In this document: positions 11,715-20,221 of the stretch, one piece after another
Position numbering within the stretch: the stretch's first letter is position 1
How the letters are laid out: each line of letters begins with the position of its first letter
NCBI GenBank assembly: GCA_963770915.1
Contig: CAVYRG010000001.1
Span: 1,488,001 to 1,552,000, forward strand
Direction of reading: 5' to 3'
DNA from: PALSA-270 sp963770915
Lineage (GTDB): Bacteria > Acidobacteriota > Terriglobia > Terriglobales > Acidobacteriaceae
Length of the DNA stretch: 64,000 nt
Made by a program: the position numbers and the translations under genes
The notes under the pieces: model-generated
What the model saw: the letters and a program-made list of their open reading frames with translations, nothing else
Told to the model about the DNA's origin: nothing
The model's database searches: none

Positions 11715-11776
11715 CGAGGAGCAGTTGGCATTTGGCACTTTGTGTTTGGCCGTTGGTAATTTGGGTTGGCGTTTCG
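11715..11776. repeat. Class F heptad run (single arm)
   Basis: Units of the type CAGTTGG, CATTTGG, CACTTTG, TGTTTGG, CCGTTGG and TAATTTGG follow each other with a 7-bp period (the last is 8). No clear complementary arm was found nearby. It lies between the MFS gene and the next minus-strand gene. Confidence 0.55.
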
Positions 11777-11862
11777 CTTGCCGAGCGATTACAACGACGG
11801 GACACGACGTGCGCCAGAAGCTGAGAGCCCGTTGCTAACCGGCAATTGCCGAATGCGACCGC

Positions 11863-12354
11863 TCAGTACAACGCGTCGTACTTGGTGACCACCCACGAGC
11901 CGTCTTCATCCTCGAGAGTTACCGAAAACAGCTCCACATAGGTTCCACTCGCGCCAGCGGAGTTTCGCCGCGTGCCGCGGTAGTGGAGAATGCGCAGCGG
12001 CGGCGCATCTTCCCAATCCGCGATTTCCCAGGAGACCAGCGGGTGCTGCGCTTCGGAATCGCAAATGAACTTAGCGTATTGCTTGCGGTAGTCCTTTTCC
12101 CAATCGGCCAGTTCGTCTTTGCAGTGGCCGTCGCGCATGGCGCGGATGAACTGCGCTGCGACGCGCTCCGAAGACCGGTCGCGGAGAGGATTCAGGCTGA
12201 TCGAGAGCGGAATCTTCGAGAGCGGGTCCACTTCCGGCGACCGCGATAGAACCGGGCCCTGATTGTTGAGCCACATCAGATAGCCGAAGAAAACCAAAAG
12301 GATGAGAACGCCTGATCCGGCCGCGATGGCGAGTTGGGTACGGGAAAATTGCAT
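11863..12354 (-). CDS. Membrane-anchored hypothetical protein
   Basis: 163 aa. One transmembrane helix near the N-terminus (LAIAAGSGVLILLVFFGYLMWL), then a soluble domain of ~135 residues presumably outside the membrane. It is acidic, with paired W-E-x-D stretches (DWEKDY, WEIADWED) and an end VTLEDEDGSWVVTKYDALY that looks like the last strands of a small alpha+beta (NTF2/DUF4878-like) fold; that fold is a guess. No family recognised. The start is taken at ATG 12354; an ATG three codons upstream is also possible. Confidence 0.6.
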   Translation of the reverse strand: MQFSRTQLAIAAGSGVLILLVFFGYLMWLNNQGPVLSRSPEVDPLSKIPLSISLNPLRDRSSERVAAQFIRAMRDGHCKDELADWEKDYRKQYAKFICDSEAQHPLVSWEIADWEDAPPLRILHYRGTRRNSAGASGTYVELFSVTLEDEDGSWVVTKYDALY

Positions 12355-12444
12355 CCCTGGCAAGTGTAACGCCGGAGTGACGAGGATGCGAGATGACGCT
12401 AATGATGCGGGGCCGCGCGGGGCCGCGCAGCCCTTGCGTTGTGT

Positions 12445-12954
12445 TTACTCTTTGTCTTTCTTTTCGCTGTCGTCGGCAGAGCCGGAAGCGCCGCTGGCCT
12501 GCGTTTCGGCCTCGGATTCCTCCATACTCTTCTTCATTTCGGCGGCGCGCTTGGCGCGGGCGGCTGCACGCTTCTCGCGCTTTTCTTCCTGCAACTTTTC
12601 GCTGCCGATGAGCTCGACGAACGCGATGTCGGCGCCGTCGCCTTTGCGCCAGCCGCCGCGGACGATGCGGAGGAACCCGCCTTCGCGGTCGCCAAAGCGC
12701 GGGCCAATCGTCTCGAACAGTTTATCGACGGCCGCGCTGGTCATGAGATAAGCGTGCGCCTGGCGGCGAGCGGCGAGGTCGCCGCGCTTGCCGAGGGTGA
12801 TCAGCTTCTCAACCCGCGGCCGCAACGCCTTCGCCTTGGGCAGGGTGGTTTCAATCCGCTCTTCAAGAATAAGCGAGGTCGCCAGATTCCGGAGCAGAGA
12901 ACGGCGGTGGCTGGTGGTGCGGCCGAGTTTGTAGCCGGCTACTTTGTGACGCAT
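12445..12954 (-). CDS. rplQ: 50S ribosomal protein L17
   Basis: 169 aa. The conserved L17 core is MRHKVAGYKLGRTTSHRRSLLRNLATSLI, then ITTLPKAKALRPRVEKLIT-like and a VELIG end near residue 120. A charged tail of ~45 residues (KREKRAAARAKRAAEMKK, then acidic Ser/Glu) extends beyond typical L17. The start is MRHK at 12954; the longer open frame to 13017 is translated REP-like repeat and should be ignored. It is the last gene of the alpha cluster, after rpoA. Confidence 0.96.
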   Translation of the reverse strand: MRHKVAGYKLGRTTSHRRSLLRNLATSLILEERIETTLPKAKALRPRVEKLITLGKRGDLAARRQAHAYLMTSAAVDKLFETIGPRFGDREGGFLRIVRGGWRKGDGADIAFVELIGSEKLQEEKREKRAAARAKRAAEMKKSMEESEAETQASGASGSADDSEKKDKE

Positions 12955-12988
12955 GACTGGATCCTTTGCTACCGGCGCGGAGGAAAAA

Positions 12989-13016
12989 CAGATTCCTCGC
13001 TGCGCTCGGAATGACA
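12989..13016. repeat. Class G REP-like half-site
   Basis: GATTCCTCGC-TGCGCTCGGA-ATGAC type sequence, the same word as the arms of the full palindrome at 53886-53975 and several other intergenic copies in this window. It lies just upstream of rplQ in its transcript. Confidence 0.7.
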
Positions 13017-13039
13017 ACGTTCAGACTTTGTGACGCTCA

Positions 13040-13082
13040 CCCACCCTAAATTTCGCCAAAGGCGCGAAAGTTAGGATGGGGC
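13040..13082. repeat. Class H palindrome (rpoA/rplQ gap)
   Basis: CCCACCCTAAATTTCGCC facing GGCGCGAAAGTTAGGATGGG: a long imperfect stem with a tiny loop. A second copy in the same style lies at 22334-22393 between rpsN and rpsH. It sits between rpoA and rplQ in the transcript. Confidence 0.75.
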
Positions 13083-13116
13083 ACCCGCAGGCGAATGACG
13101 ACCGACGAATGTTCTT

Positions 13117-14151
13117 CTACAGATCGTTGTCGATGCCGTAGGCCGAAGCCGGAAGAATCTGGTTCGAAGTCGGGCCGGGCACGGCGTTGCCGTGCTCGTC
13201 GATCTTCATACCCAGGCTCAGGCCCATGGTCGACAGGATCTCCTTGATTTCGTTCAGCGACTTGCGGCCGAAATTTTTCGTCTTCAGCATTTCGGCTTCG
13301 GTCTTCTGCACCAACTCGCCGATGGTCTGAATGTTGGCATTCTTCAGGCAGTTGTAACTGCGCACCGAAAGCTCAAGCTCTTCGACTGAGCGGTTCAGAT
13401 TTTCGTTCTTGATTTCCGGCTTGCGGTCGTCGGTCGAGGCCGATGTTTCGATGTCCTCTTCGAAGTTGATGAAGATGTTCATGTGGTCCTTCAGCAGCTT
13501 CGCCGCCAGGCCGACAGCGTCGGCCGGCAGAATGGAGCCGTTGGTCCACACTTCGAGGGTGAGTTTGTCGTAGTCGGTGATTTGGCCAAGGCGCGCCGCT
13601 TCCACTGTGTAGTTGCACTTACGCACCGGCGAGTGCACCGAGTCGATGGGAATAAAGCCGATGCCCAAGTCCTCGTCAAAATTCTTGTCGGCCGAGACAT
13701 AGCCGCGCCCACGCTTCAACCGCATTTCCATGTCGAGCTTGCCGCCTTCGCTGACGGTGGCGATGTAGACGTCTTTGTCCAGAACCTCGACGTCAGCGTC
13801 CGCTTCGATCATGCCGGAAGTAACCACACCCGGCTGATCGGCACGCAGATAAATCGCCTTCGGCGCGTCGCCGCTCAGCTTGAAAGGAATTTGCTTGAGG
13901 TTGAGGATGATGTCGGTCGCGTCCTCGACCACACCGGTGATCGACTGGAATTCGTGCAGCACGCCTTCGATCTTCACCGCGGTGATGGCCGCGCCTTCGA
14001 TCGAGCTGAGCAGCACACGCCGCAGCGCGTTACCCACGGTGGTGCCGAAGCCGCGCTCAAACGGCTGCGCCCAGAAAATGCCGTATTTGTCGGTAAGGGT
14101 GGAAGTATCGACGGCGAGACGTTTTGGTTTCTGAAAGCCTTTCCAAAGCAT
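13117..14151 (-). CDS. rpoA: RNA polymerase alpha subunit
   Basis: 344 aa. The N-terminal dimerisation/assembly domain has the ERGFGTTVGNALRRVLLSSIEG signature (residues ~32-53). The linker follows residue ~240. The C-terminal domain has ELELSVRSYNCLKNANIQTI and GRKSLNEIKEIL, which bind UP elements and activators. GAAGGAG lies 7 nt before the ATG. It sits between rpsD and rplQ as expected for the alpha operon, with no sign of damage despite frameshifts in neighbouring genes. Confidence 0.98.
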   Translation of the reverse strand: MLWKGFQKPKRLAVDTSTLTDKYGIFWAQPFERGFGTTVGNALRRVLLSSIEGAAITAVKIEGVLHEFQSITGVVEDATDIILNLKQIPFKLSGDAPKAIYLRADQPGVVTSGMIEADADVEVLDKDVYIATVSEGGKLDMEMRLKRGRGYVSADKNFDEDLGIGFIPIDSVHSPVRKCNYTVEAARLGQITDYDKLTLEVWTNGSILPADAVGLAAKLLKDHMNIFINFEEDIETSASTDDRKPEIKNENLNRSVEELELSVRSYNCLKNANIQTIGELVQKTEAEMLKTKNFGRKSLNEIKEILSTMGLSLGMKIDEHGNAVPGPTSNQILPASAYGIDNDL

Positions 14152-14256
14152 GTGTTTCTCCTTCGGCCATGGGGCTCAGTGCCGGCTCGCTCAGTGGTCC
14201 AACTGAGGTCAAAGCCGGCAAAGGCTGATCTGGCACGAAAAGTGGACCGAAAAACC

Positions 14257-14329
14257 CGTCGTGCGTCGTTCGTCGTGCGCAAAACCCTGTTTGACTGGCT
14301 ATATTGCGCACAACGAATAGCGCACGGCG
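14257..14329. repeat. Class B heptad palindrome (rpsD/rpoA)
   Basis: The left arm (14257-14280) is CGTCGTG, CGTCGTT, CGTCGTG units; the right arm (14306-14329) is GCGCACAACGAATAG-like. The spacer is 25 bp. It begins 6 nt after the rpsD stop in transcript order. Confidence 0.75.
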
Positions 14330-14335
14330 TTCTTG

Positions 14336-14966
14336 CTACTTGCTATAGAGCTCCACAATCAACTGCTCATTCACCGGCAGCTGGATATCTTCGCGCTTGG
14401 GCAGCGACAAAACCTTGCCCTTGTAGTTGTCGCGATCGATCTCGAGCCACGTAGGCGCGTTCTGGTGGCTGGCGAAATCTTTCGCCTGCTCCAGAATCGC
14501 CAGCTTGAGGCTGGCCTGCGCGGATAGCAACTTCGTCGCCGGCCGCAACCTGGTAGGACGGAATGTTGACCTTGCGCCCGTTGACCTGCACATGCCCGTG
14601 GCGCACGAGCTGCCGCGCCTGCCGCCGCGACAAGCCGAAGCCCAGGCGGAAGACGACGTTGTCGAGGCGCCGCTCGAGCTGCTGCAACAGCATGGCGCCG
14701 GTCACGCCCTTGGTACGCGCGGCTTTCTCGAAATAATTGCGGAACTGGCCTTCCTGCGTAAAGTAGATGCGCTTGGCTTTCTGTTTTTCGCGCAACTGCA
14801 GGCCGTAGCCAACGATTTTGGCTTTGCGGTCTTTGCCGTGCTGGCCGGGCGCAAAGTTGCGCTTCTCGATGGGACACTTATCGCTGAAGCATTTGGTGCC
14901 TTTGAGGAACAGCTTCATGCCCTCGCGGCGGCAGAGACGGCAGACGGGATCGGTATAACGTGCCAA
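14336..14966 (-). CDS. rpsD: 30S ribosomal protein S4 (one apparent frameshift)
   Basis: About 209 aa once the frames are joined. Frame 1 runs from ARYTDPVCRLCRREG (CxxC-type N-terminus) through the S4 RNA-binding domain (RRLDNVVFRLGFGLSRRQARQLV) to GDEVAIRAG. The remainder, SLKLAILEQAKDF to LPVNEQLIVELYSK, is in the next frame, so a single-base indel lies at ~14512-14526. The start is TTG 14966 with GGAG 8 nt upstream. S4 nucleates 30S assembly. Both halves are well conserved, so the break is probably a sequence error. Confidence 0.93.
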
Positions 14967-15030
14967 GTTGTCTTCTCCTTTAGATGACCGGTTTACAGGT
15001 TTGGCTTCACCCTTCGTCCCGGACGTGAAT

Positions 15031-15106
15031 CGGTTCTCAGTTCTCAGTTCCCTGTTCTCAGTTGGAAAATCCCGGTTCTGCTGAGAACCGGGAACTGAGA
15101 ACTGCC
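15031..15106. repeat. Class A heptad palindrome (rpsK/rpsD)
   Basis: Left arm 15031-15064 (GTTCTCA x2, GTTCCCT, GTTCTCA); right arm 15081-15106 (GAGAACC, GGGAACT, GAGAACT). Only 3 nt separate the element from the rpsK stop codon. Confidence 0.85.
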
Positions 15107-15109
15107 TTG

Positions 15110-15544
15110 CTACACCCTTCGCCGCTTCGGCGGACGGCAACCGTTATGCGGAATGGGGGTGGAATCCTTAATGTTGCGAACTTCTATGCCGGCGGCCGCC
15201 AGAGCGCGAATCGCAGACTCGCGTCCGGAGCCGGGGCCACTCACCCGAACCTCGACCGTGCGCACGCCGTGGTCGCGCGCCATGTTGGCGGCGTTCGAGG
15301 CGGCCTGCTGCGCCGCAAACGGCGTGCCCTTGCGCGATCCGCGAAAACCAAGCGAGCCTGAGCTTTTCCAGGACAGTACATTGCCCGCCGGATCGCTGAT
15401 GGTCACGATGGTGTTGTTGAAAGAAGCCTGAATGTGCGCAATCCCGAATGGGACATGCTTGCGCTCCTTCTTCTTGAAGGTCTTCTTCTTGCCTTTTTTG
15501 TCCGGCGCCGCTGCGCCGCCCGCCGCTGCCGCTGGTTTTGCCAT
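15110..15544 (-). CDS. rpsK: 30S ribosomal protein S11
   Basis: 144 aa. The S11 core has HVPFGIAHIQASFNNTIVTISD, the Arg/Gly-rich SGPGSGRESAIRAL motif and a C-terminal PIPHNGCRPPKRRRV. An N-terminal Ala/Lys-rich extension (~25 residues, AAAAGGAAAPDKKGKKKTFKK) is longer than usual. S11 lies on the 30S platform near the E-site and the Shine-Dalgarno helix. Intact, between rpsM and rpsD. Confidence 0.97.
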   Translation of the reverse strand: MAKPAAAAGGAAAPDKKGKKKTFKKKERKHVPFGIAHIQASFNNTIVTISDPAGNVLSWKSSGSLGFRGSRKGTPFAAQQAASNAANMARDHGVRTVEVRVSGPGSGRESAIRALAAAGIEVRNIKDSTPIPHNGCRPPKRRRV

Positions 15545-15550
15545 GAAACC

Positions 15551-15647
15551 GTCCTTGGTCGTTCGTTTCGTCGTGTGCGTCGTGCGTCGTTAGCCCTCGG
15601 CGGTCGGCGGTTTAGCGAACGACCAACGACCGACGACGAACGACGCG
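15551..15647. repeat. Class B heptad palindrome (rpsM/rpsK)
   Basis: The left arm (15551-15590) is GTCCTTG, GTCGTTC and related units; the right arm (15616-15647) is GAACGACCAACGACCGACG-like. The spacer contains GGCGGTTTAGC, which recurs in other class B copies. It starts 1 nt after the rpsM stop codon. Confidence 0.85.
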
Positions 15648-15648
15648 T

Positions 15649-16035
15649 TTATGTCTTTGCCGCCGACTTCTTCTTCTGCGCGACGGTCCCCTTGCGCGGA
15701 CCCTTGCGGGTACGGGCGTTGGTATGGGTGCGCTGCCCGCGAACCGGCAAATTCCGCCGGTGGCGATATCCGCGGTAAGAACCAATTTCGATGAGCCGCT
15801 TGATGTTCATCGAAATGTCTTTGCGCAGGTCGCCTTCGACCATCCCTTCCGCCTCGATCACCTGGCGGATGCGGTTGACCTCGTCTTCGCCCAGGTCCTG
15901 AACCTTCTTCATGGGCTCGACTTTCGCCTCCGCCAGAATGCGGGCGGAGCGCGGGTTGCCGATGCCGTAGATGTACGTCAGCGCGATATTCACGTGCTTG
16001 TTGCGCGGAAGATCGACGCCTGCAATACGAGCCAT
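15649..16035 (-). CDS. rpsM: 30S ribosomal protein S13
   Basis: 128 aa. Starts MARIAGVDLPRNKHVNIALTY, with YIYGIGNPRSARIL helix-turn motifs, GSYRGYRHRRNLPVRGQRTHTNARTRKG and a basic tail KKKSAAKT. S13 contacts the P-site tRNA and the 50S subunit at bridge B1. Intact; follows rpmJ. Confidence 0.98.
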   Translation of the reverse strand: MARIAGVDLPRNKHVNIALTYIYGIGNPRSARILAEAKVEPMKKVQDLGEDEVNRIRQVIEAEGMVEGDLRKDISMNIKRLIEIGSYRGYRHRRNLPVRGQRTHTNARTRKGPRKGTVAQKKKSAAKT

Positions 16036-16045
16036 AGTGTTTCCC

Positions 16046-16159
16046 TCAGCCTTGGCGCTGCTTGTGCTTGGAGTTTACGCAGATCACCCGCACCACGCCT
16101 TTGCGGTGGATAACCTTGCACTTGTCGCAGATTTTCTTTACCGATGCCCGTACTTTCAT
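16046..16159 (-). CDS. rpmJ: 50S ribosomal protein L36
   Basis: 37 aa (MKVRASVKKICDKCKVIH, ending KHKQRQG). It carries the zinc-binding C-x2-C pair near residues 11-14, then C27 and H33, the zinc-type L36. It lies between infA and rpsM, the conserved place in the alpha/spc junction, 10 nt before rpsM. Confidence 0.96.
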   Translation of the reverse strand: MKVRASVKKICDKCKVIHRKGVVRVICVNSKHKQRQG

Positions 16160-16161
16160 AA

Positions 16162-16180
16162 CAGTTCTCAGTTCTCCGTC
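16162..16180. repeat. Class A heptad half-element (infA/rpmJ)
   Basis: CAGTTCTCAGTTCTCC directly upstream of rpmJ in transcript order; one arm only, two 7-bp units. Confidence 0.55.
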
Positions 16181-16192
16181 AAAACCGCAAGT

Positions 16193-16414
16193 TCATTTAT
16201 AGCGGTACACAATTCGTCCACGATTCAGGTCGTAGGGCGAAAGCTCGACCGCCACCTTATCGCCCGGAAGAATGCGAATGAAGTTCTTGCGCATTTTGCC
16301 GGAAACATGGGCGAGCACGTGGTGCTTGGTCTCGGCCAGTTCCACCCGGAACATCGCATTGGGCAACGGCTCAACCACCGTCGCCATGACTTCAATCGCG
16401 TCTTCTTTGCTCAT
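16193..16414 (-). CDS. infA: Translation initiation factor IF-1
   Basis: 73 aa, a full single OB fold: SKEDAIEVMATVVEPLPNA, FRVELAETKHHVLAHVSGKMRKNFIRI, GDKVAVELSPYDLNRGRIVYR. It occupies the 30S A-site during initiation. It lies between map and rpmJ, a common order. Confidence 0.98.
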   Translation of the reverse strand: MSKEDAIEVMATVVEPLPNAMFRVELAETKHHVLAHVSGKMRKNFIRILPGDKVAVELSPYDLNRGRIVYRYK

Positions 16415-16428
16415 GCACTCCTTGGAAC

Positions 16429-16519
16429 CAGTTCTCGGTTCACAGTTCTCGGTTCTCAGAAAACCGGTCGCCCTCGCAAGTTCCCAACTCGCTGAGAACT
16501 GGGAACCGAGCTGAGACCG
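16429..16519. repeat. Class A heptad palindrome (map/infA)
   Basis: The left arm (16429-16459) is GTTCTCGGTTCACAGTTCTC-like; the right arm (16491-16519) is GAGAACTGGGAACCGAG-like. It starts 5 nt after the map stop codon. Confidence 0.83.
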
Positions 16520-16524
16520 CTTTT

Positions 16525-17277
16525 CTACTGCGTCAAAATCACCGGACCATCTTTGGTCACCGCGACGCAGTGCTCAAAATGCGCGCTGCTGCTGCCATCG
16601 GCGGTCACTGCCGTCCACTTGTCTTCCAGCACGCGCGTTTGCGGCTCGCCGGAATTCACCATCGGCTCAATGGCCAGCACCATGCCCTCGCGCAGGCGGG
16701 CGCCGTGCCCACGATTGCCGAAGTTCGGAATCTGCGGTTCCTCGTGCAGCTTGGTGCCAATGCCATGCCCCACGAACTCGCGCACCACGCTGAAGCCATG
16801 GGCCTCAACATATTCCTGCACTGCGGCGCCCACATCTCCAATCGAGTTTCCGATGCGCGCCTGCTCGATCGCTTTGTACAGCGAGGCTTCCGTCACTTCC
16901 AGCAGCTTGCGCCGCTCGGGCGTCAGTTCCTCGCCCACCGGCACGGTAATCGCAGCATCGCCGTAGTAGCCGTCGACCACAACCCCGCAATCGATGGAAA
17001 CGATATCGCCAGCCTTGAGCACCCTTCTTTCCGAGGGGATGCCGTGAACAATCTCTTCGTTGATCGAAGTGCAGAGCACGCAGGGATAATCGTAATAACC
17101 CTTGAATGCCGACTGCGCCCCTAACTCCTTCATCTTCTTTGCCGCAGCCCGCTCCAGATCCATCGTGGTGATCCCCGGAGCGACCAGAGCGCGGACGTGA
17201 TCCAGCACTTCGCGAACAATGCGGCCGCTATGCCGCATTTTCTCGATTTCCGCCGCCGATTTGCAGACGATGGCCAT
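16525..17277 (-). CDS. map: Methionine aminopeptidase, type I
   Basis: 250 aa. Pita-bread fold with all five metal ligands visible: SIDCGVVVDGYYGDAAIT (two Asp), FVGHGIGTKLHEEP (His), AIEPMVNSG (Glu), and the last Glu in SAHFEHCVAV. It removes the initiator Met from nascent proteins. It lies 2 nt downstream of adk, so it is translationally linked to it. Confidence 0.97.
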   Translation of the reverse strand: MAIVCKSAAEIEKMRHSGRIVREVLDHVRALVAPGITTMDLERAAAKKMKELGAQSAFKGYYDYPCVLCTSINEEIVHGIPSERRVLKAGDIVSIDCGVVVDGYYGDAAITVPVGEELTPERRKLLEVTEASLYKAIEQARIGNSIGDVGAAVQEYVEAHGFSVVREFVGHGIGTKLHEEPQIPNFGNRGHGARLREGMVLAIEPMVNSGEPQTRVLEDKWTAVTADGSSSAHFEHCVAVTKDGPVILTQ

Positions 17278-17279
17278 CC

Positions 17280-17996
17280 CTACCTGCCGTCGGCCGGTAC
17301 CTCGCGCCGCCGCTCAATTTCCTCAAAAATCTGCGCCGTGACCTGGTCGGCGGATAGGCTACCGTCCACTTCGAACAATCTCCCAGCGCGCCGATAGTAG
17401 TCCGCGACCGGGCGGGTTTGCCGCTCGTAGGCGGATAGTCGCTCCTGGATTACCTCGTCGCGGTCATCCTCGCGGGTTACCAGCTGGGAACCATCCAGAT
17501 CGCAAATTCCTTCGACCTTAGGAGGGTGCAGGTGGACGTTGTAGATCCGTCCACAGGTGGGACAAGTTCTACGTCCGGTAAGCCGTAGTAGCAATTGATT
17601 ATAGTCTACGTCAATCAGGATCACAATCGACGAGTTAGCGCCCGCTTGCGAATTTTCAAAGAACTCATGCTCCAGAAAAGCGTCCAGCCATCCGGCCTGG
17701 GCCGGAGTCCGCGGGAAACCATCCAGAATAAAGCCGAGGCCGCAATCCGGCTCGCGCAACCGGTCCTGCACCATGTGGCACACTAAGCTATCGGGGACCA
17801 ACTCCCCCCGCGCCATCGCGTCCCGCACGTGCGCACCCAATGGGGTGCCACACTGAATGTTCTCGCGCAGCAAATCCCCGGTGGAGATCTGCGGAATGCC
17901 GTATCGCTCGGCGATCCGCTTCGCCTGCGTCCCCTTGCCTGCACCCGGCGATCCCAGCAAAATGACGGGCCCTATGTTACGCGATGCCTCTGCCAT
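17280..17996 (-). CDS. adk: Adenylate kinase
   Basis: 238 aa, slightly long. P-loop GSPGAGKGTQAKRIAERYG, AMP site STGDLLRE, FILDGFPRTPAQA, and a long zinc-type lid with CPTC at one side and CDLD at the other (Cys3-Asp-type pattern). It interconverts ATP+AMP and 2 ADP. It sits between secY and map, the usual spc/alpha arrangement. Intact although neighbouring secY is frameshifted. Confidence 0.97.
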   Translation of the reverse strand: MAEASRNIGPVILLGSPGAGKGTQAKRIAERYGIPQISTGDLLRENIQCGTPLGAHVRDAMARGELVPDSLVCHMVQDRLREPDCGLGFILDGFPRTPAQAGWLDAFLEHEFFENSQAGANSSIVILIDVDYNQLLLRLTGRRTCPTCGRIYNVHLHPPKVEGICDLDGSQLVTREDDRDEVIQERLSAYERQTRPVADYYRRAGRLFEVDGSLSADQVTAQIFEEIERRREVPADGR

Positions 17997-18067
17997 GGAA
18001 CCGCCCCCGTGCGTCTATCCCCGAGCCAACCCGATCAGCACAGAACTATGCAGCAAGTCCCAACAGC

Positions 18068-18086
18068 AACGCAACCCAGTTGCGTT
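18068..18086. repeat. Perfect 8-bp hairpin after secY
   Basis: AACGCAAC-CCA-GTTGCGTT, touching the secY stop codon. It has no T-run, so it is not a classical terminator; it may be a structure at the end of the secY message. Confidence 0.6.
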
Positions 18087-19479
18087 CACGACCACGAGCG
18101 GCGACCTTTGATGCGTCCGCTGCGCGGGGTAAAGCCATCATAGTGGCGCATCACCAGCTGCGCCTCCACCTGCGTAACCGTATCCATGGCGACACCCACC
18201 ACAATCAACAGCGAAGTTCCGCCAAAATAGAAGGTCACGCCCATGCCGTTGGTCACCCACGTCGGCAGACGCTCAAAAAAAGTTCCCAACGCTCCCGGCA
18301 GATGGTTCAGGTGAATTCCTGCAATCATCCACTCGGGAAGGAAGGAAATGACAATCAGATAAAGAGCGCCCACCAGCGTGATGCGGGTCAGAATCTCGTT
18401 GATATGGTCTGCGGTCCGCCGGCCAGGACGAATGCCGGGAATGAATCCGCCATACTTCCGCATATTGTCGGCCACTTCGTTCGGGTTGAAGACAATGGAG
18501 ACGTAGAAGTAGGCAAAGAAGATTATGAACACGGCGTACAAAAGCGTGTAGAGCGGCTCGCCCCATCCCAGCGGGTAATCAACCCGCCGAAGTAGCGGTT
18601 GTTCTTTAAGCCGTAGCCGACGGTCTGCGGCAGACGTCAGGATTGACGATGCGAAAATCACCGGCATGACGCCGCCCGCGTTCACCCGCAGGGGCAGATG
18701 CGTAGATTGGCCGCCCATCACCTTTCGCCCCACCACCCGTTTCGCATACTGCACCGGGATGCGGCGTTCGCTCCGCTCTACGTAAACAATGAAAGCTACT
18801 ACTGCAATCATCAGCACCAACAAGAGGACCGACCGTCGGCGCAGTAAAGGTTCCCCAGGCGTCGTTGTTAACTTTGTCGTAAAGATCGGCAATGCCCCGC
18901 GGCAAGCCGGCGACGATGCCGGCAAAGATCAGCAGCGACATGCCGTTGCCGATGCCGCGCTCGGTGATCTGCTCGCCCAGCCACATGATGAAGACGCTGC
19001 CCGTGGTCAGCGTGAGCATGGTCATGAGAATGAAGCCGATGCCCGGGTTCACCACGAAGTCGCCGCGTCCTCTGCAGGCTGCCAGGCAATGCCCAGAGAT
19101 TGAATCGCGCTGAGGCCGAAGGTCAGATAGCGCGTCCACTGGGTGATCTTCTTACGGCCCAGCTCGCCTTCTTTCTGCAGCTTGGCCAGCGGCTCGTAAA
19201 CCACGGTGAGCAACTGCAGAATGATGGAGGCCGTGATGTAGGGCATGATGCCCAGAGCGCAAACACGGTCAGGCGCTTGAGCTGTCCGCCCGAGAACAGG
19301 TCGACCAGACCCAGGAAGCTGCCCCGGTTCTGGTCAAAGAACTGCTGTAGCTTGTCAGCATTCACACCCGGCGTCGGGATGTGGCCGCCCAGGCGATACA
19401 CCGCCAGCATGGCCAGGGTGAACCCCATCCGCCTGCGCAAATCCGGGATGCGAAATATATTGGAGAACTTCTCCCACAT
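18086..19479 (-). CDS. secY: Protein translocase subunit SecY (about five apparent frameshifts)
   Basis: The frames join to a ~460 aa SecY. Segments in order: MWEKFSNIFRIPDLRRR with TM1 and LGGHIPTPGV; IMPYITASIILQLL (TM2); a TM3/4 region with GIGNGMSLLIFAGIVAGLP; FIVYVERSERRIPVQYAKR; the plug-side RVNAGGVMPVIFASS; and the tail ILTRITLVGALYL to MDTVTQVEAQLVMRHY. Breaks lie at ~19250-19262, 19055-19085, 18825-18855, 18625-18640 and 18555-18572; between the last two the true frame reads QTVGYGLKNNRYFGG. The TAATG overlap with rplO shows coupling. SecY is essential, so real decay is implausible. Confidence 0.92.
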
Positions 19480-19917
19480 TACTGCAACACCTCAAACTTG
19501 CCGCCGGCTTTGGTGATCTTTTCCTGCGCTGACTTGGAAAACTTGTGCGCCTGCACGGTAAGGGCAGTCGAAAGCTCCCCATCGCCCAGAACTTTTACCG
19601 GATGCTTGGTCTTGATCACGCCGCTTTTGCGCAACACCTCGGGCGTAATGGTCGTCTACGCCCAGGGAAGCCAGCCTTTCCAAACTAACGATGTTGAATT
19701 CCTTGCGGAAGATGTTGGTGAAGCCGCGTTTCGGCATGCGGCGGTGCAGCGGCATCTGCCCGCCTTCAAAGCCGCGCATCATGCGCGAGCCGCTGCGCGA
19801 GCGCTGGCCCTTGTGTCCGCGGGCGGAAGTCTTGCCCATGCCGGACCCCATGCCGCGTCCCACGCGCTTCTTGTTCTCCGCCGCTTTTTTCGGTGCTCGG
19901 ATATTGGAAAGATTCAT
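19479..19917 (-). CDS. rplO: 50S ribosomal protein L15 (one apparent frameshift)
   Basis: Frame 1 gives MNLSNIRAPKKAAENKKRVG, GRGMGSGMGKTSARGHKGQ and FTNIFRKEFNIVSLERLASLGVD. The C-terminal half, TPEVLRKSGVIKTKHPVKVL and LTVQAHKFSKSAQEKI ending EVLQ, is one frame away, so one indel lies at ~19645-19656. The stop TAA overlaps the secY ATG (TAATG). Reconstructed length is about 146 aa, normal for L15. Confidence 0.93.
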
Positions 19918-19923
19918 AAATAG

Positions 19924-19994
19924 GCTTTCAGCCGTCAGCTCTCAGCGGTCAGCTCCAGGTTTGACTGAGGGCTGACGGGTGAACGCTGAAGGCT
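19924..19994. repeat. Class E heptad palindrome (rpmD/rplO)
   Basis: Left arm 19924-19956 (CTTTCAG, CCGTCAG, CTCTCAG, CGGTCAG); right arm 19965-19994 (CTGAGGG, CTGACGG, GTGAACG, CTGAAGG). The loop is only ~8 bp. The right arm overlaps the rpmD stop codon by 2 nt. Confidence 0.85.
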
Positions 19995-20196
19995 AATTCA
20001 CAATCTCCACCAGATGCGGCACCTTGGCCACCATGCCGCGGATCGCAGCCGTATCCGGCCGCTCGACCACCTGATTCAGTCGGGTGAATCCCAAGCCTTT
20101 GACCACCAGCTTCTGCTTCACCGGCGCGCAAATTGCCGAACGCACCCACTTCAGATGGATCTTACCGCCCGAATTGCCCGCTGCTTTTGCCGTCAT
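19993..20196 (-). CDS. rpmD: 50S ribosomal protein L30
   Basis: 67 aa. KIHLKWVRSAICAPVKQKLVVKGLGFTRLNQVVERPDTAAIRGMVAKV is typical bacterial L30. Its position between rpsE and rplO is conserved. Intact. Confidence 0.96.
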   Translation of the reverse strand: MTAKAAGNSGGKIHLKWVRSAICAPVKQKLVVKGLGFTRLNQVVERPDTAAIRGMVAKVPHLVEIVN

Positions 20197-20221
20197 TGCT
20201 TAATTCCTCGCGTCGCGCAAC

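Noticed and set aside
12955..13017. N-terminal extension of L17
   Set aside because: The extra codons read FRAQRGICF, the translation of a class G REP-like repeat; the canonical MRHKVAGYKLG start is downstream.
18086..19479. Programmed frameshifting in secY
   Set aside because: Five breaks in one gene without slippery sequences, plus breaks in six neighbours, fit sequence error far better.
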